A stretch of 64,000 nt of DNA from Lepidostoma basale (lineage: Eukaryota > Arthropoda > Insecta > Trichoptera > Lepidostomatidae), in assembly GCA_022606425.2 (NCBI GenBank), contig JAHDVF020001313.1:744001-808000 (forward strand), written 5' to 3'. The notes beneath the pieces are model-generated. The model made no database searches. It was not told where the DNA came from and was given only the letters and a program-made list of their open reading frames with translations. Shown here in pieces: positions 1-10,680 of this stretch (the stretch's first letter is position 1; each line of letters starts with the position of its first letter). Position numbers and translations under genes: made by a program.

Positions 1-343
1 ACATTTCCTTCACGATGCGGAGTGTGAAACTTCCCGCTCCAGCGGGGAACTTTTTGAATGTGTTACGGAAAACCGAGTTGGGGGAAATAAATCCCAACTA
101 GATAAATATTACATGTTCATAAGTATGTGGAGGTTAAGACATTATGAATAATGTTTTATTTCATGGCTACATTATTTTCTTCTTTACTCGCCTTCACATT
201 GTGGATTCACAATCGAATAAATCGAATAACACTTTGTATTTTCAAAAGACTTTATTTTCGATTTGCAGAAATGTTTCAAATTTGTTCATTGAAGAAGGTT
301 GGGTCACAATAGAAACGTGTCTGTAAATCGAAAAATATAGTCT

Positions 344-740
344 TCTTTCTCTTCTTCTTCACTTTTGGTAGACTCAGGAGTCGGTTATTTCAGGCGGGTT
401 CTCTTGAAACGCTGAAGTCCAGCTTTCTCTCCGTTTGGCGTTCCATGGAGAGCTATGTATGGTATCCTATTTGAGCTAATTCTTTCTACATGTTGATGCC
501 AGTATCGTCGTCTTTGACGTCCCCATCTGACCAAATCTTCGACCTCGCAGATTTCGCTGTATTCCTAACTCGATCACGTAGGGTTTTGCCAGCTATAGCG
601 CGGAGTATTTTCATCTCGGTTGTCCTGAGCATGCTCTTTGTCTTGACAGTGTCTGCCCTCGATTCGATGCCATATGTAAGGATTGGTCGCACACAGGTCT
701 TATAAATGCGTACCTTGCTGTCAGTCCTCATGTCCTTGTT
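344..740 (-). mobile_element. RTE-like retrotransposon 3' fragment (RTE-D group)
   Basis: Reading the minus strand from 731 gives the end of a non-LTR reverse transcriptase ORF: KVRIYKTCVRPILTYGIESR followed by ADTVKTKSMLRTTEMK and RDRVRN. This is the usual C-terminal region of RTE-type proteins (YG.E.R, then R..Q/EMK.LR). The 3' end at 345-360 is a GAA-rich tail. The copy is 5' truncated and lacks the endonuclease and catalytic RT motifs, so it is dead. Similar copies lie at 35765-36200, 57000-57411 and 58600-58835. Confidence 0.75.
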
Positions 741-854
741 TCTCCTCTACCTGTGACCTTACTTCTCTGGGGAGGTCATTAGAGCAAAGTAAAGTGAAAA
801 ATAAAGAGGGTTTTAAAATTATAAAATGTAATTCTATTTATTTATGTGAGATTC

Positions 855-1110
855 ATCGTCAGTCTGTCTCTATTCACTGCTGGACGTAAGCCTCTCCTCT
901 TCCCGCCGTCCGCACAATATTATCGCTCCACCTGGTAAGCTGTCTCTTGACACTTTTCCGATGCAACCTTGGCCTTCATTCAATAACCTTCTAGATCCAT
1001 TTTCCATCATCCCATCGACACACATGTCCAGCTCATCGCCACTTCATACTCGTGATGCGTACCCCTATACCGGTGACCCTGGTGCGTTTTCTAATCTCCA
1101 CTTTAGTTAC
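855..1110 (-). mobile_element. Degenerate RTE-like 3' fragment
   Basis: The plus strand carries the reverse complement of a common retrotransposon 3' end (an ACTGCTGGACGTAAGCCTC-like stretch at 876-895). No frame stays open. It is a decayed fragment; the family is not certain. Confidence 0.4.
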
Positions 1111-1400
1111 ACTGTCTCTAAGTGAGGTAACCAATTGTAATTCAATTAATTATTTCTCTAGTCAACGTCCATGTCTCCACTGCTCCAGCACTTTTGTTTA
1201 CAAATTTGTCGGCCTTGAAGATGATGCTCAGCCTTCGGGGTGCAGACCAACCGAGCTGCTAGATTATTATACTAATCTAGATTATTATGAGGAAATCGTC
1301 CAAGAAGCTTATTTGAAATGTAACCACAAAGGGTGATTAAAAAACAATATTACAATATTTTGCAGAATCTCAGAATCATCTTTTTCTATTGCTTTTTTTA
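1111..1400. other. Unassigned stretch with a short ORF
   Basis: An open frame of 94 codons (1052-1336, plus) starts inside the neighbouring repeat fragment. I do not recognise the protein. I see no domain, signal peptide or convincing splice pair. Confidence 0.25.
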
Positions 1401-2045
1401 ACTAACTAATCATCACGCCATTTCCCCGGTGGGGTAGGCAGAGAGGATGGATCGCCACAATGCTCTGTCCTGGCACACCTCTCGGGCTTCCTATACATTC
1501 ATACATCGTACCATGCACGCACGTCGATTGTTCTGGCTTCGAATGTGGCCGCCTTTTAGTAATTGATTAATTTGGTCATGCCATGTTTTCCTCGGTCGTC
1601 CTCGGCTACTTTTTCCACTCACGCTGCTTGTGTACAGCTTTTTTAACCATTCTTCTCTCATCCATTCGTTCCATATGTCCAAACCATCTCAAGGATCCTT
1701 TTTTAAATTTTATCCATGATGCAGTCATTTGTCTTTCATTTCTCTCTTATTTCATCGTTCAGTATTCTATCATAAAACGTTTTCCTGCACATTCTTCTTA
1801 CTGATCCCATTTCTACGGCATTTATCCTGCTTTCGGTCTTCTTTTGCCAGCTCCAAGCTTCACTTCCATACATGAGGGTTGGCACTAGAACTCCATTGTG
1901 TAGCGGCATCTTTGCTTCTGTGGATATATTTGTATTTGCGGTAATTACTTTGAGTGCGCCATTTATTTTATTCCCAGCACCAACCCTTCTTTCGATGTCT
2001 TTCTCCATTTTTCTGTCTCTTCTAAAGATCCGTCCCTTGCTTTTT
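1400..2045 (-). mobile_element. RTE-A retrotransposon, 5'-truncated copy
   Basis: Minus-strand translation gives RVGAGNKINGALKVITANTN, then VPTLMYGSEAW, RINAVEMGSVRRMC, and near the 3' end RGRPRKTWHDQINQLL. The same order is seen in the best copy at 39032-39726. The 3' end at 1400-1415 shows the family's GTTA-type tail. Frameshifts and stops (for example between 1682 and 1736) break it. Confidence 0.8.
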
Positions 2046-2533
2046 TTTTACAATGTTTATTAGAACAAACTTATACTCGTACATACTGAAGAAAATTATA
2101 CAATAGGATCTCACGAAATGTGCTAGATTAGTTCGATTAATAGTATAATTGATTCATTACGCCTCGTAGCCATTGTGTGATCCGTACCATTAATATTAGA
2201 TTAAATCATCTGAATTTAATTGACCACATAACTAATTAGTTAATGCTTTACAGATATTAGGTAGAGAATGCTTTGATTTCTCTGTGCGAATAATGTGACC
2301 GCTGTATTCGGACAAAACCGTTTGTGCTTCAGCAGAGTCCTCCAGGGGGTGAAGCGTGAGTGCAGTGGGTTTAACGATTTGAACTAATTGATGATCAATT
2401 ACGAGTGAGCACCACTCGGCCTCTACCCAATTTCAAGTGACTTTCAATTATTGTGGGCATTTTTGGTCGTAATTTGATGAGAATTAATTGTAACAAGACC
2501 GCACTATGTGACCAAATGAAATTTCAATAACAT
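2046..2533. other. AT-rich intergenic stretch
   Basis: No long ORF, repeat tail or tRNA-like sequence is visible. A short GC-richer patch lies around 2325-2375. I assign nothing here. Confidence 0.4.
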
Positions 2534-2546
2534 CATGTCAATAAAT

Positions 2547-2736
2547 TAGTATTAAACATGTAGAGATATCTGAAGCGCGGGAGATGGGGATTCGTGGCGA
2601 TGAGGTTCGCAACCCATCACACCGCGTCTCCCGCGGGGCGAAAAGAGAAGGATGGAGTGCCGCATCGGTTAAAATGTGGCAGTCCATTCTTTCTGCCTAC
2701 CCTTTCGGAGAGACGGCGTGATGATTAGTTAGTTTT
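2547..2736 (+). mobile_element. SINE-like element with an RTE-A tail, with target duplication
   Basis: The 190 bp insert is flanked by a 13 bp direct repeat, CATGTCAATAAAT, at 2534-2546 and 2737-2749. Its body (a stretch containing GGTTCGCAACCCATCACACC) is unlike RTE-A coding sequence, but its last 50 bp (CCTACCCTTTCGGAGAGACG and the TTAGTTAGTT tail) match the RTE-A 3' end. This is the arrangement expected of a non-autonomous retroposon copied by RTE-A. Further copies are at 9606, 13725, 25455 and 46454. Confidence 0.75.
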
Positions 2737-2749
2737 CATGTCAATAAAT

Positions 2750-3190
2750 CGTTTTGGAGTTTGGTAGCTATCCGTGGCTTTATTTCACTGCATTCCTCTA
2801 GGGCATGCTGGGGACCAATTGTTTGCAAATAAGAAGGGATGGGTGTACACTTACCCATTTATTCAGACTTATCGAGGAATTCTTCGAGAACTTATCTTGG
2901 AGGGTATCCATCTTTATGTTCTAGGTGGTTATCTTCGACAGCGTTAGCACAGACTGTTTAATCTCCCAGCATGCAGGACCAACCTGCCTCTGATGATGCC
3001 GATAAGGAGTGCAATCAAACTATTTCAACTCTTGACTTTGGAGAGTTTTATGTATTCCTAAAGTCGAACCATCTCTCATGCGTTCCTGGTATTATAATTT
3101 TTTTATGTGTTACCTGTTCTCAATAGATGCCTTAAACTATAATTGTTGTTTGTAATATCTTTCGAGATAAAAACTGATTTGATTTGAATT
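2750..3190 (+). mobile_element. Jockey/CR1-type LINE, 3' fragment
   Basis: Plus-strand sequence matches the last part of ORF2 and the 3' UTR of the copies at 21966-22615 and 27040-27500, with the tail CTGATTTGATTTGA. About 45 bp are missing before the terminal Leu-Thr-Leu segment relative to those copies, and the frame is broken. Confidence 0.75.
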
Positions 3191-3289
3191 TTTTAAACAA
3201 TGCTCATAAAATAATATTATTAAAAAAAAAATTGTAACCAAGATTTTTCATTTCTATTATGAACTTAAACTTTTCATTTATTTTTTAAT

Positions 3290-3420
3290 GAAATAAGGTA
3301 TTGAGATAGGTAATATTATTAATTATTGTTATTTTTGTATTATTATATTATTCTTATTATTACTATAATTATGATTAATATTATTATTGTTACAATTATT
3401 ATTTGTTGAAATTCTCTTTA
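3290..3420. repeat. AT-rich TTA/ATT low-complexity tract
   Basis: Runs of ATT, TTA and ATA triplets, continuous with the 3' tail of the SINE that follows on the minus strand. It is likely an expanded SINE tail. Confidence 0.6.
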
Positions 3421-3644
3421 TGTCATTACAGCGCGAGCCAAATCGATGTAAAGTAAATAGCTACAATATTATATTAATTTTCATGATACGTAACAGGTAG
3501 CTAATCTATCGGCATTTTACTGTCTGTAATTTTACACGAGACCAAAGACAGTGTGACAATCACACTGCCATCTCCGGGAATCGAACCCAGGAGCTTCGGT
3601 GTGGCAGTCGTAGCATTTACCACTCGACCACAAAGGTCGTCATT
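3400..3644 (-). mobile_element. tRNA-derived SINE, near full length
   Basis: On the minus strand the 5' end reads as a tRNA-like head with an A-box-like GGTCGAGTGGTAAATG stretch and a B-box like GGTTCGATTCC (3575-3595 region). It is followed by the family body (GTGTGATTGTCACACTGTC palindrome) and an AT-rich tail. The best copy is at 28043-28295. Confidence 0.85.
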
Positions 3645-3729
3645 TATGATATAACTTTGGTTTGAATTCAGACAAGTTTGTTTTAATATGCTTTGGAACT
3701 ACCTAACCACCTTGCCATCATTCCGAAGG

Positions 3730-4340
3730 GTTCTTCTTTTTCTTCTTTTTGTCCTGTCACACCTCCGTGGTGCATACCTGGTGTCCACCCGACTCTATCG
3801 CATGCCTGATGCCTAAAATCATCCCAAGTGAGGCCTGCTGCCTTAACCTCGTCCTGCAGGGCTCTTCTCCAGGTGGCTCTAGGTCTGCCTCGCTTTCTCT
3901 TTCCCCCCATAGGGGACCAGTCAAGTGCGCCCTGAGCGATGCAAGCTGGGTTCCGTCTCAAAGTGTGACCGATCCACTGCCATTTGCGTCTAGCGACTTG
4001 TTCTCTAATTGGCTTTTCGCCTGCCATGGTCCAGAGAATGGTATTTGACACTGTTTGGGGCCAATATATTTTGAATATTGAGCGAAGGCACCTATTTATA
4101 AACACCTGGAGTTTACCAATAACGTCCGTGGTAAATTTCCAAGTCTCACATCCCTACAGCAGTACGCTTTTAACGCTAATGCTGAATATTTGGAGCTTGA
4201 GCTTTCTCGAAATGATACTGGAACGCCATATAGGGCGAAGAATAGCGAAAGCTCCCCTTGCCTTGTTGAGTCTGCTGGCTACATCTTCCTCCGTACCTCC
4301 TGAGTCTGCTATCATACTACCGAGGTAGCAGGTTCCAAAG
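3730..4340 (-). mobile_element. RTE-like retrotransposon 3' part (RTE-C)
   Basis: Two minus-strand frames follow each other. The upstream one (4417-4154) has LGSMIADSGGTEEDVASRLN and SRKLKLQIF. The downstream one (4105-3683) has RKWQWIGHTLRRNP, KRKRGRPRATWRR and WDDFRHQACDR, the typical C-terminus of RTE/BovB proteins. A frameshift separates them near 4110-4150. The 3' tail at 3733-3755 is (AAGAAA)n-like. A 3' piece of the same family is at 36202-36293. Confidence 0.8.
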
Positions 4341-4482
4341 GAAGAAATAATGAATCGCCACATTGTTATTTCCTGACACACTTCTCTCAAATCCTCTACA
4401 TTCATACATTTAAACATGCACGCACGCCGATATCTCCGACTCGATGTTTTTTATTTGATTTAATTGATCGTACCACGTTTCA
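4341..4482 (-). mobile_element. RTE-A fragment
   Basis: The plus strand holds the reverse complement of the RTE-A segment encoding the ARACM and NVE residues, up to the TWHDQI region. It is joined directly to the RTE-C copy on its left and lacks a tail. Confidence 0.65.
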
Positions 4483-4689
4483 AATAAAATAATAATGGTA
4501 ATCTATAATTTCAACGATTATATTATAAATAACAATTAAATAAACCTTACCCGAAGCGATTTTATTCAAGGTTAGTTTGCATAGTTAACATGACTTACAC
4601 AAGAAGAAGTTAAAATGGGGGATTTAAATAAGTAGTAAAAACAAACAAGGTCACACATAATGTTTTGTTTGTTTTTCATATCGAGGGGA

Positions 4690-4960
4690 AAGAACACAGG
4701 AGCGTGTGGGTGGTGGTGGGACGATCCGACGACCCTATTATTATTTGATAGATGTAAAGAGGAGGCCGGTTTTATTGAACAGCGCCCGGCTCCCGGCGTT
4801 GCACGGCAATAAACCTCGGTGCAAGTAATATCGCGGAGGCTTTCAGACTTCCCGGTGCTCCAGATACTGCGAATGGCGCCCCGCGGGGAGATTACCTCCA
4901 TTGTTGCCTCGTATCTGTCGGCGGCCGCGACCCAACCGTGAGGCCAGATATTCACTGCGG
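4690..4960. other. GC-rich single-copy island
   Basis: A 270 bp stretch rich in CG dinucleotides (GGCGCCCCGCGGGG, GGCGGCCGCGAC) in otherwise AT-rich DNA. It matches no other place in the window. An open minus-strand frame (4955-4572) shows no recognisable domain. Conserved non-coding or regulatory DNA is possible but unproven. Confidence 0.35.
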
Positions 4961-5059
4961 TCTTTCTGTTAGCCTTTGCTTTTTAATGTTACTTCAAACT
5001 TTCATACATTAAAATCACTGCAGAAAGTGTATATCAAATGTAGTGGAAGTTCTCTAGAA

Positions 5060-5408
5060 CATTGTTCCGCAAAACGTGTGCCGCGGCACACTGGTGTACC
5101 GTGGTCATCAGTTTGTGTGCCGCGGAAAAAAGTCAATGTTTTGTGAAGATAATACACCTAAAAATAGCTGAGAGCTATAAGAGCGAGGCGCTTTATTACG
5201 CGAGGGGCGAGACAGCCTCACCCGCGTGGCGCGCCTCGCTCACAAGCTATCGCCGAACGCAGCACGCATGCGTATCGAGTATGTGCTTGTATTTACTCGT
5301 TTAGTAATAAATAAATATTAAATAAGCATTGCTTTTTTCCTTGGTGTACCTCTAAAATTTCTTGATTTGATAGGTGTACCTTGAACACAAAAAGTTTGCG
5401 GAACACTG
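5060..5408. mobile_element. hAT-type MITE with 8 bp target duplication
   Basis: The 349 bp element begins CATTGTTCCGCAAA and ends with the inverted TTTGCGGAACACTG (13 of 14 match). It is flanked by the 8 bp direct repeat CTCTAGAA at 5052-5059 and 5409-5416. An 8 bp duplication with CA..TG ends is the hAT signature. It has a GC-rich middle (5160-5270) and no transposase, so it would depend on a hAT enzyme elsewhere. The 80-codon frame inside it is incidental. Confidence 0.85.
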
Positions 5409-5439
5409 CTCTAGAAGATACCTAATGTGTTCTCCTTAA

Positions 5440-5524
5440 CAAATTATTATTATTATTTTGTTGAATCGTTCTTTACATCATGACAGCATGAGCCAAATCG
5501 ATGTAAAGGGTATTATAGCTATCA
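5440..5524 (-). mobile_element. SINE 3' fragment
   Basis: Matches the last 80 bp of the tRNA-SINE (minus strand), including the GCCAAATCGATGTAAAG segment and the TTA-rich tail. The tRNA head is missing; the sequence switches to an RTE fragment at about 5524. Confidence 0.75.
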
Positions 5525-5782
5525 GATTGATTCTCCAAGATTTACAATGTGGAAGATGTCGTGCGATGGGGAAGACTGAGAGGACGCTACTGGAGAGATC
5601 ATGTGGAAAGAGCATGTTCTGAAAGAGTGATAAATATAGCCGCAAATAAAGTACCAACAGGAAATTGACCTGCAGGAAGACCATCTAAAAGATGGCGAGA
5701 CAGTTGGATATCTGCATCCCAGAAACAGGCTCCGAAAAATAACAGGACACAGTCCTAAATAAAGCAGAAGAAGAAGAAGAAT
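5525..5782 (+). mobile_element. RTE-like 3' fragment (RTE-E) with GAA tail
   Basis: The plus strand reads DVVRWGRLRGRYWRDHVERA, then GRPSKRWRDSW after an in-frame stop, and ends in (AGA)n at 5760-5780. Related tails are at 8173-8262 (minus) and 8950-9095 (plus). Confidence 0.7.
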
Positions 5783-6534
5783 TTATTTTTACAACACAGT
5801 TACTTTATTTTTACAACACTTTGTTTAAAAGAATAAAAAACTTCCATTAAATATAATTTATTTATTTATTTAATTAGAATTTTTAATTTACGGAATAAAT
5901 TCCAATATTTTTTTTATATTACGGACAAGAACATTTTAAGAATAAAGGTAAAAATTAAGACTAATACTTAATTTATTTATTTGTTCTAATTAAATTAACA
6001 CAAAAACACGTGATTTAGAACAATAACTTATATTGAAATGCAGGGTTGCAATCGGATTATTATACACAGGGGTTGGACATTTTTATATTGAAAGGGGTTC
6101 GTTGTATGCGCGGATTACGCATGATTTTGATATTTCAATTGTTGTCTGCCAGTAGTACTAGTAAGCTGATAATCTATTTGAGGACACAGAGCTATTAAAA
6201 AATATTTCATTTAAAAGTAAAAAATATGTATATACTTTTTTCCAAACTTCCAGTATTTTTAATTTTTTTATTAAAAAATGGATGGTGGGTTGTTATTACA
6301 AATGTGCAAAGTAAATTAAACATAAAACAAAGAAAATACGGAAAACTGTCCATTGTTACATATATCATGAACCACTTTAGGGTGACGTTTGAACTACACT
6401 ATTGTTCAATCATCTTCCACCATTGGATAATTATTATCCTTTAAGTTGAACACTTATTGGGAACAAAAACTCCTTTTTTACTTTTTTGATACATGGCACC
6501 TTTGTGATATCCACCCCTTAATTATTGACTGTCC
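5783..6534. other. AT-rich stretch, nothing assigned
   Basis: Contains a 72-codon frame (6226-6444, plus) that is hydrophobic and AT-driven, without a recognisable domain. No repeat tails are seen. Confidence 0.4.
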
Positions 6535-6800
6535 AAACAAAGTGCCGAGAAACTACGAGTGACCCAAAGAGCCATGTTAGGAATAAGCCTAAGAGACAGA
6601 GTTAGAAACGATACGGTGAGAGAAAAAACAAAGGGTCACTGACATCATTCACCGGGTGGCGACTCTAAAATGGCAATGGGCAGGTCACGTAGCCAGAAGC
6701 TCAGATGAAAAGTGGACAAGAAGACTGCTGACTTGGACCGTGGACGGCGAAGAGAAGTGCAGGGCGACCGCAATTACGGTGAAAGGATGATCTAAACAGA
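6535..6800 (+). mobile_element. RTE-like fragment (RTE-F)
   Basis: Plus-strand translation around 6550-6770 gives RVTQRAMLGISLRDRVRND, then LKWQWAGHVARSSDEKWTRR and LTWTVDG, typical of the RTE C-terminal domain. It is broken by a one-base shift near 6633. A rearranged relative is at 34868-35115. Confidence 0.75.
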
Positions 6801-6968
6801 CACGTCGAAATAACCTACACAGGTGATAAAGGAAATAAAATACCATCGAAACACGTCGAGAAAAATAAGCTGAAAAATCGATATTACAGTATTGTAATTT
6901 ATAAAAAAAATTGAAATCATCCCTGGATACTTTAATCTTCTGAGTAACACACGAGATACATGACAGAT
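6801..6968. other. Short AT-rich spacer
   Basis: The 107-codon minus-strand frame over this area has no recognisable domain and overlaps the RTE-F copy in antisense. Confidence 0.3.
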
Positions 6969-8035
6969 TATCTTCTTCTTCTTCAAGTGCCCTGTCGGGT
7001 CCCCCCAACGTTGGCGATCACCTCGGCGAACCTGTCCCTGTCCTGCGCCGCTCGGAACAGCTCCTCAACACTTCGGATGCCGGTCCACTCCCTCACGTTT
7101 CGCAGCCAGGACATTTGTCTCCTTCCGGGCCCTCGGCGTCCCTCAATTTTTCCCTCCAATATCAGTTGGAGAAGGTGGTACTTTTCCCCACGCAGTATAT
7201 GACCCAGATATGAGATCTTTCGAACCTTGATAGTTGATAACAATTCCCTGTCAACTTTAGCTCGCCTCAGGACTTCGGTATTGGTAACCATGTCTGTCCA
7301 GGGAATTCTGAGCATTCGGCGATGGAGCCACATTTCAAATGCTTCCAGTCTGTTCATTGAGTTATTTTCAGGGTCCAAGTTTCACACCCGTACAATAAAA
7401 CAGACCACACATAGCATTTGATCATTCTCTGGCGGAGTTTCAAGTTTACGTTATCATTGCAGAAGAGTGATTTCATTTTATTAAACGTAGCTCTTGCTGC
7501 CTTAATTCTGCATTTTATCTCTACATCTAAGTCAAGTGTTAGTATGCTGCCGAGGTATTTAAATTTCTCATGTTGGTGTATGCCATTTCCTGTCCATCTC
7601 AGTTCACTAATACCGAGTATACCGATGTTCAATCTGTTCATCTCTTGAATGGTATTATCCAGTTTGCCAGCATACAAACTTCTCACATTCCACGTTCCTA
7701 TTTTCAATTGCGCTTTCACTATTTTGAGCCGGGAGATTCTTCGCACCCCCTGCCCATTGAAGGGCTGCCCGGGACTAGGGGCCGTTGTTGTGTTTCTCGC
7801 CATAGTGAATATCCTGGGAAAAGGTAATCAGAGTGGTTTTCCGTTGCCTTCTCTGATGGGTTTTTCTGTAGGGGTCACCTTCCCTTAGCTGGGGGGTCCG
7901 GCTTTATGGCGCCGGACATTCGCCCACTCATTATCCGCTATGACACTGATGGTAATGTCAGTGGCCACATTGCCCGGGGTTCGCGGGGCCTGAGAGACCA
8001 CTCGAGGACGCTAATGAGTTGGACTTGGTAGTAGT
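6969..8035 (-). mobile_element. RTE-B retrotransposon with internal deletion, both ends present
   Basis: The minus-strand frame 7803-7354 opens with a proline/glutamine-rich leader and the endonuclease start IGTWNVRSL (residues 35-43) and ISELRW (65-70). It then jumps at about residue 76 (near 7575) straight into FKYLGSILT and YGCETWTL of the RT C-terminus, so most of the endonuclease and all catalytic RT motifs are missing. A frameshift near 7365 leads to the second frame (7378-6983) with LEAFEMWLHRRMLRIPW, SYLGHILRGEKYHLLQL and FRAAQDRDRF. The region 7804-8035 looks like the element's 5' UTR. The 3' tail at 6969-6982 is (GAA)n. It cannot move by itself. Other copies: 41396, 55180, 61889, 63258. 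Confidence 0.85.
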
Positions 8036-8172
8036 GTTGCGGGTGTTTTGCAACATGGCGCATTACGAAATTTTATAGAAGTACACTTTCCAGCAAAGTA
8101 TACCCCATCGTAGCCCTACTACCCGTTAGAACCCCGTCAGATTATGTCATTTGTAAAAATTATATTTATATT

Positions 8173-8262
8173 TTTCTTCTTCTTTTTCTGTTTTATTTAG
8201 GACAGTGTCTTGTTATTTCTCGGAGCTTGTTCCTTCAATAATCTTTTAGGTGGTTTTCGTGG
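8173..8262 (-). mobile_element. RTE-E 3' end fragment
   Basis: Minus strand matches the 3' end of the copy at 5525-5782 (CAGAACAAGCTCCGAG-like stretch, GGACACTGTCCTAAATAAA, then AGAAGAA). Confidence 0.65.
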
Positions 8263-8574
8263 ATTATATATATAATATTTATATAGAAAGTAAATCTGGA
8301 TAAATATATTAATTTATGAAGTAAAATTAATAATGTAAATACTAACTGTTAAATGATTATTTTGCTCGTCCCAGAATGTATTGAAAAATAACTAATATCA
8401 TGTACCTACTTAGCGTATTAATTCGTTTTTAATATCAGCCGAGATACAGCTGTCAAAGGGTGAATTACTGAAATGATTGCGTTGTTTCGACCTGCGATTT
8501 GCGTCACTATAATCGGTATGCAAAACGGCCCTGTGTGTTGAACCTGATTTGTGTTTTCCGTGACAAACAATAGT

Positions 8575-8725
8575 TTGCGATTAGTTCTGCTGACGTCACG
8601 GGGCGGGGTGGCGGGAGCGACTTCGGGAGGGTTGCGCACGTGCTACGCACACGCCACCTGTTTCACCGTCTACAGGCAGCGCGTCAAATTGATATTTCCC
8701 CATGAAAGAAATCACGCAGATCTAT
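8575..8725. other. GC-rich single-copy island
   Basis: CG-rich stretch (GACGTCACGGGGCGGGG; GCACGTGCTACGCACACG) not repeated in the window. It includes a CRE-like TGACGTCA and an E-box CACGTG by eye. Function is unknown. Confidence 0.3.
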
Positions 8726-8949
8726 GCGCCGATATTAAATAAGCCACGTATTTAAAATAAATAGTTTTATAAGAAATTTATTGTATATATAATAAATAAA
8801 TTGGAAAATCCTGTTACAAACAATAATAATTAAATTAAAGTTTTTTCCGTATTCCTCACGCTCGCTTGTAGTTTTGTAAATATGTGAATAATTTTTTAAT
8901 CTATGTAAAAAGGAAAATAAGGAAAGAAAGGAAAATCGGTAATACTGAG

Positions 8950-9095
8950 AACATCGTGAGATGCAGAACGAGGAGACGATTCTTGTGAGACCATGTAGGC
9001 CAATGTCCACCTGTCAGGCCATCGAAAAGATGGCGATCGCAAGAGGAGACAAATTCTTAGACAACAGCTGACCCGATATAATGGAAAAAGAAGAA
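8950..9095 (+). mobile_element. RTE-E 3' end fragment
   Basis: The plus strand reads RPSKRWRSQEETNS-like sequence and ends in AAAAGAAGAAG. It is heavily decayed. Confidence 0.5.
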
Positions 9096-9592
9096 GTTGT
9101 TTTTGTGCAACAGCAACATAACCAATGTCTAGATTTGTTTTATATTACGTATTTATTATTTGCTACTTTAAGTAACCTAATTCAAAAAACAATACACACA
9201 AATTTACATCATTTGATTAACTCTTTATGTTATGTGATATTTTTCAGAATACCTTTGAGCTCTCGTAACTATTTTGAAAGAAATAGATCGCAGACTGACT
9301 ATGAGGTGTTATCCTTTTATTTTTTTCTGTTCGAGAGAGCACTCAAACGAGACGTACTACTTGATTAATATTTTGCAGTTTTTAGATATTTTTTTATTAT
9401 TTTCGCCTAGGAACTTCTTCACACAACAATGAAATAAAATATACATATAAATATTTCATACAGCATTTAATTGTCTCATTACAAGAAGATAACCGTTGTT
9501 AACATTTCACAATGGTTTTGTATAACGATATATGGTATCGTGTAAAGTTTTTTTTATTAGTATTCACCTTATCGATTAGTTTTTATATAAGA
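9096..9592. other. AT-rich stretch, nothing assigned
   Basis: A 95-codon plus frame (9081-9368) begins inside the RTE-E tail. It shows no recognisable domain. Confidence 0.35.
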
Positions 9593-9605
9593 CAATATCA
9601 AAGTA

Positions 9606-9706
9606 ACTAACTAACTAACCATCACGCAATCTCCATGAAAGGGTAGGCAGAAAGTATGGACTGTCACACTTTTACTGATGCGGCACTCCATCGGGAGATT
9701 CAAATT
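9606..9706 (-). mobile_element. Truncated SINE-like element with RTE-A tail, with target duplication
   Basis: The 101 bp insert is flanked by a 13 bp direct repeat CAATATCAAAGTA at 9593-9605 and 9707-9719. The minus strand ends in the (GTTA)n tail. The body GATGGAGTGCCGCATCAGTA belongs to the same family as 2547-2736. It is 5' truncated to about 100 bp. Confidence 0.8.
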
Positions 9707-9929
9707 CAATATCAAAGTATGTATGCATATTAGTCATATTAACTGGGAAAAAAACATTATTCCTGAATTATAAACAAAAATTAACACATTTTGAAATCAT
9801 GAATATAAGCGTGATTCGTGTCATATTAATATGTCAGAATACATTTATTGATGACATAAAATCGAATTCGGTATTTTTTCTGATATATAATATTTTAAAG
9901 TAGGTATTTAAAAAATTGCCCATCGGCGC

Positions 9930-10115
9930 ATAGGTCTGCCGTCCTTATTGCGTTTTCTGTGACAGGGGGCGGGGTCATTTCACGCATTTATCCGTCGTCT
10001 CTTGTTTCGGAGACACATTAGCCGTCACAAGGGGACATTCCGCCTAATCGATCCGATACGAGAGAGATGACGACATTCCCTGCGCGGCGAGGACGGCGAG
10101 AGGGAGAAGGATACC
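9930..10115. other. GC-rich single-copy island
   Basis: A CG-rich stretch (GGGGGCGGGGTC; CTGCGCGGCGAGGACGGCGA) with no ORF of note and no repeat in the window. Possibly regulatory. Confidence 0.3.
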
Positions 10116-10680
10116 AGATCAGGCCTATTAAATTCAAGACTTCTCAAATTTAGGAACAAATATATATTTTAATTTATGGAACTTTTAACTTTACTGGAAA
10201 TTGCATGGCTTTAAAAAACGATAAAAGACAACGTTTCTAAAAAAAAATAATTAAAAACCAACAATTCGAATTTTTGAAATTGGACATCAGAAATTCAGCA
10301 TAGACATTATTGGCCAATGTGTAAAATCATGGTAAGATCATTGAAATTCACGGAGTTTTATTCTATTATAGATCGGTAGTATTTTGAAATTGAGTCCCAA
10401 ATGTGTAAACCAGTTATTTTTTATAACAGACTTACAAAATCTATATCATTGGAAAGGTAAACTGAGTGCTTGGACTGTCATTCTCCTGAATGGCTATGCA
10501 GAACTAGTGCTGTATGCATTAACACCTGATGATGGAAGTCATCTCCGAAATATCATATTATATATAATAAAAGGGGATAAAAACAGTATTATATAATAAC
10601 TCTATTCCAAATTATAATTCCACAGTGTTAACTCATCAACTTTTAATAAAGAAATTGTTTTATTTAATATTTAAATCATC
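10116..10680. other. AT-rich stretch, nothing assigned
   Basis: A 70-codon plus frame (10384-10596) is not recognised. No tails or inverted repeats were noticed. Confidence 0.35.

Noticed and set aside
1052..1336. 94-codon frame as an exon
   Set aside because: It starts in a repeat scrap. TTTCTCTAG at 1153 looks like a splice acceptor, but there is no matching donor or recognisable peptide.
5062..5304. 80-codon frame as a gene
   Set aside because: It lies wholly inside the hAT MITE and shows no domain.
7354..7803. 149-codon frame as a host gene
   Set aside because: Its parts are the RTE endonuclease start and the RT C-terminus fused by a deletion, with stops and frameshifts around it.
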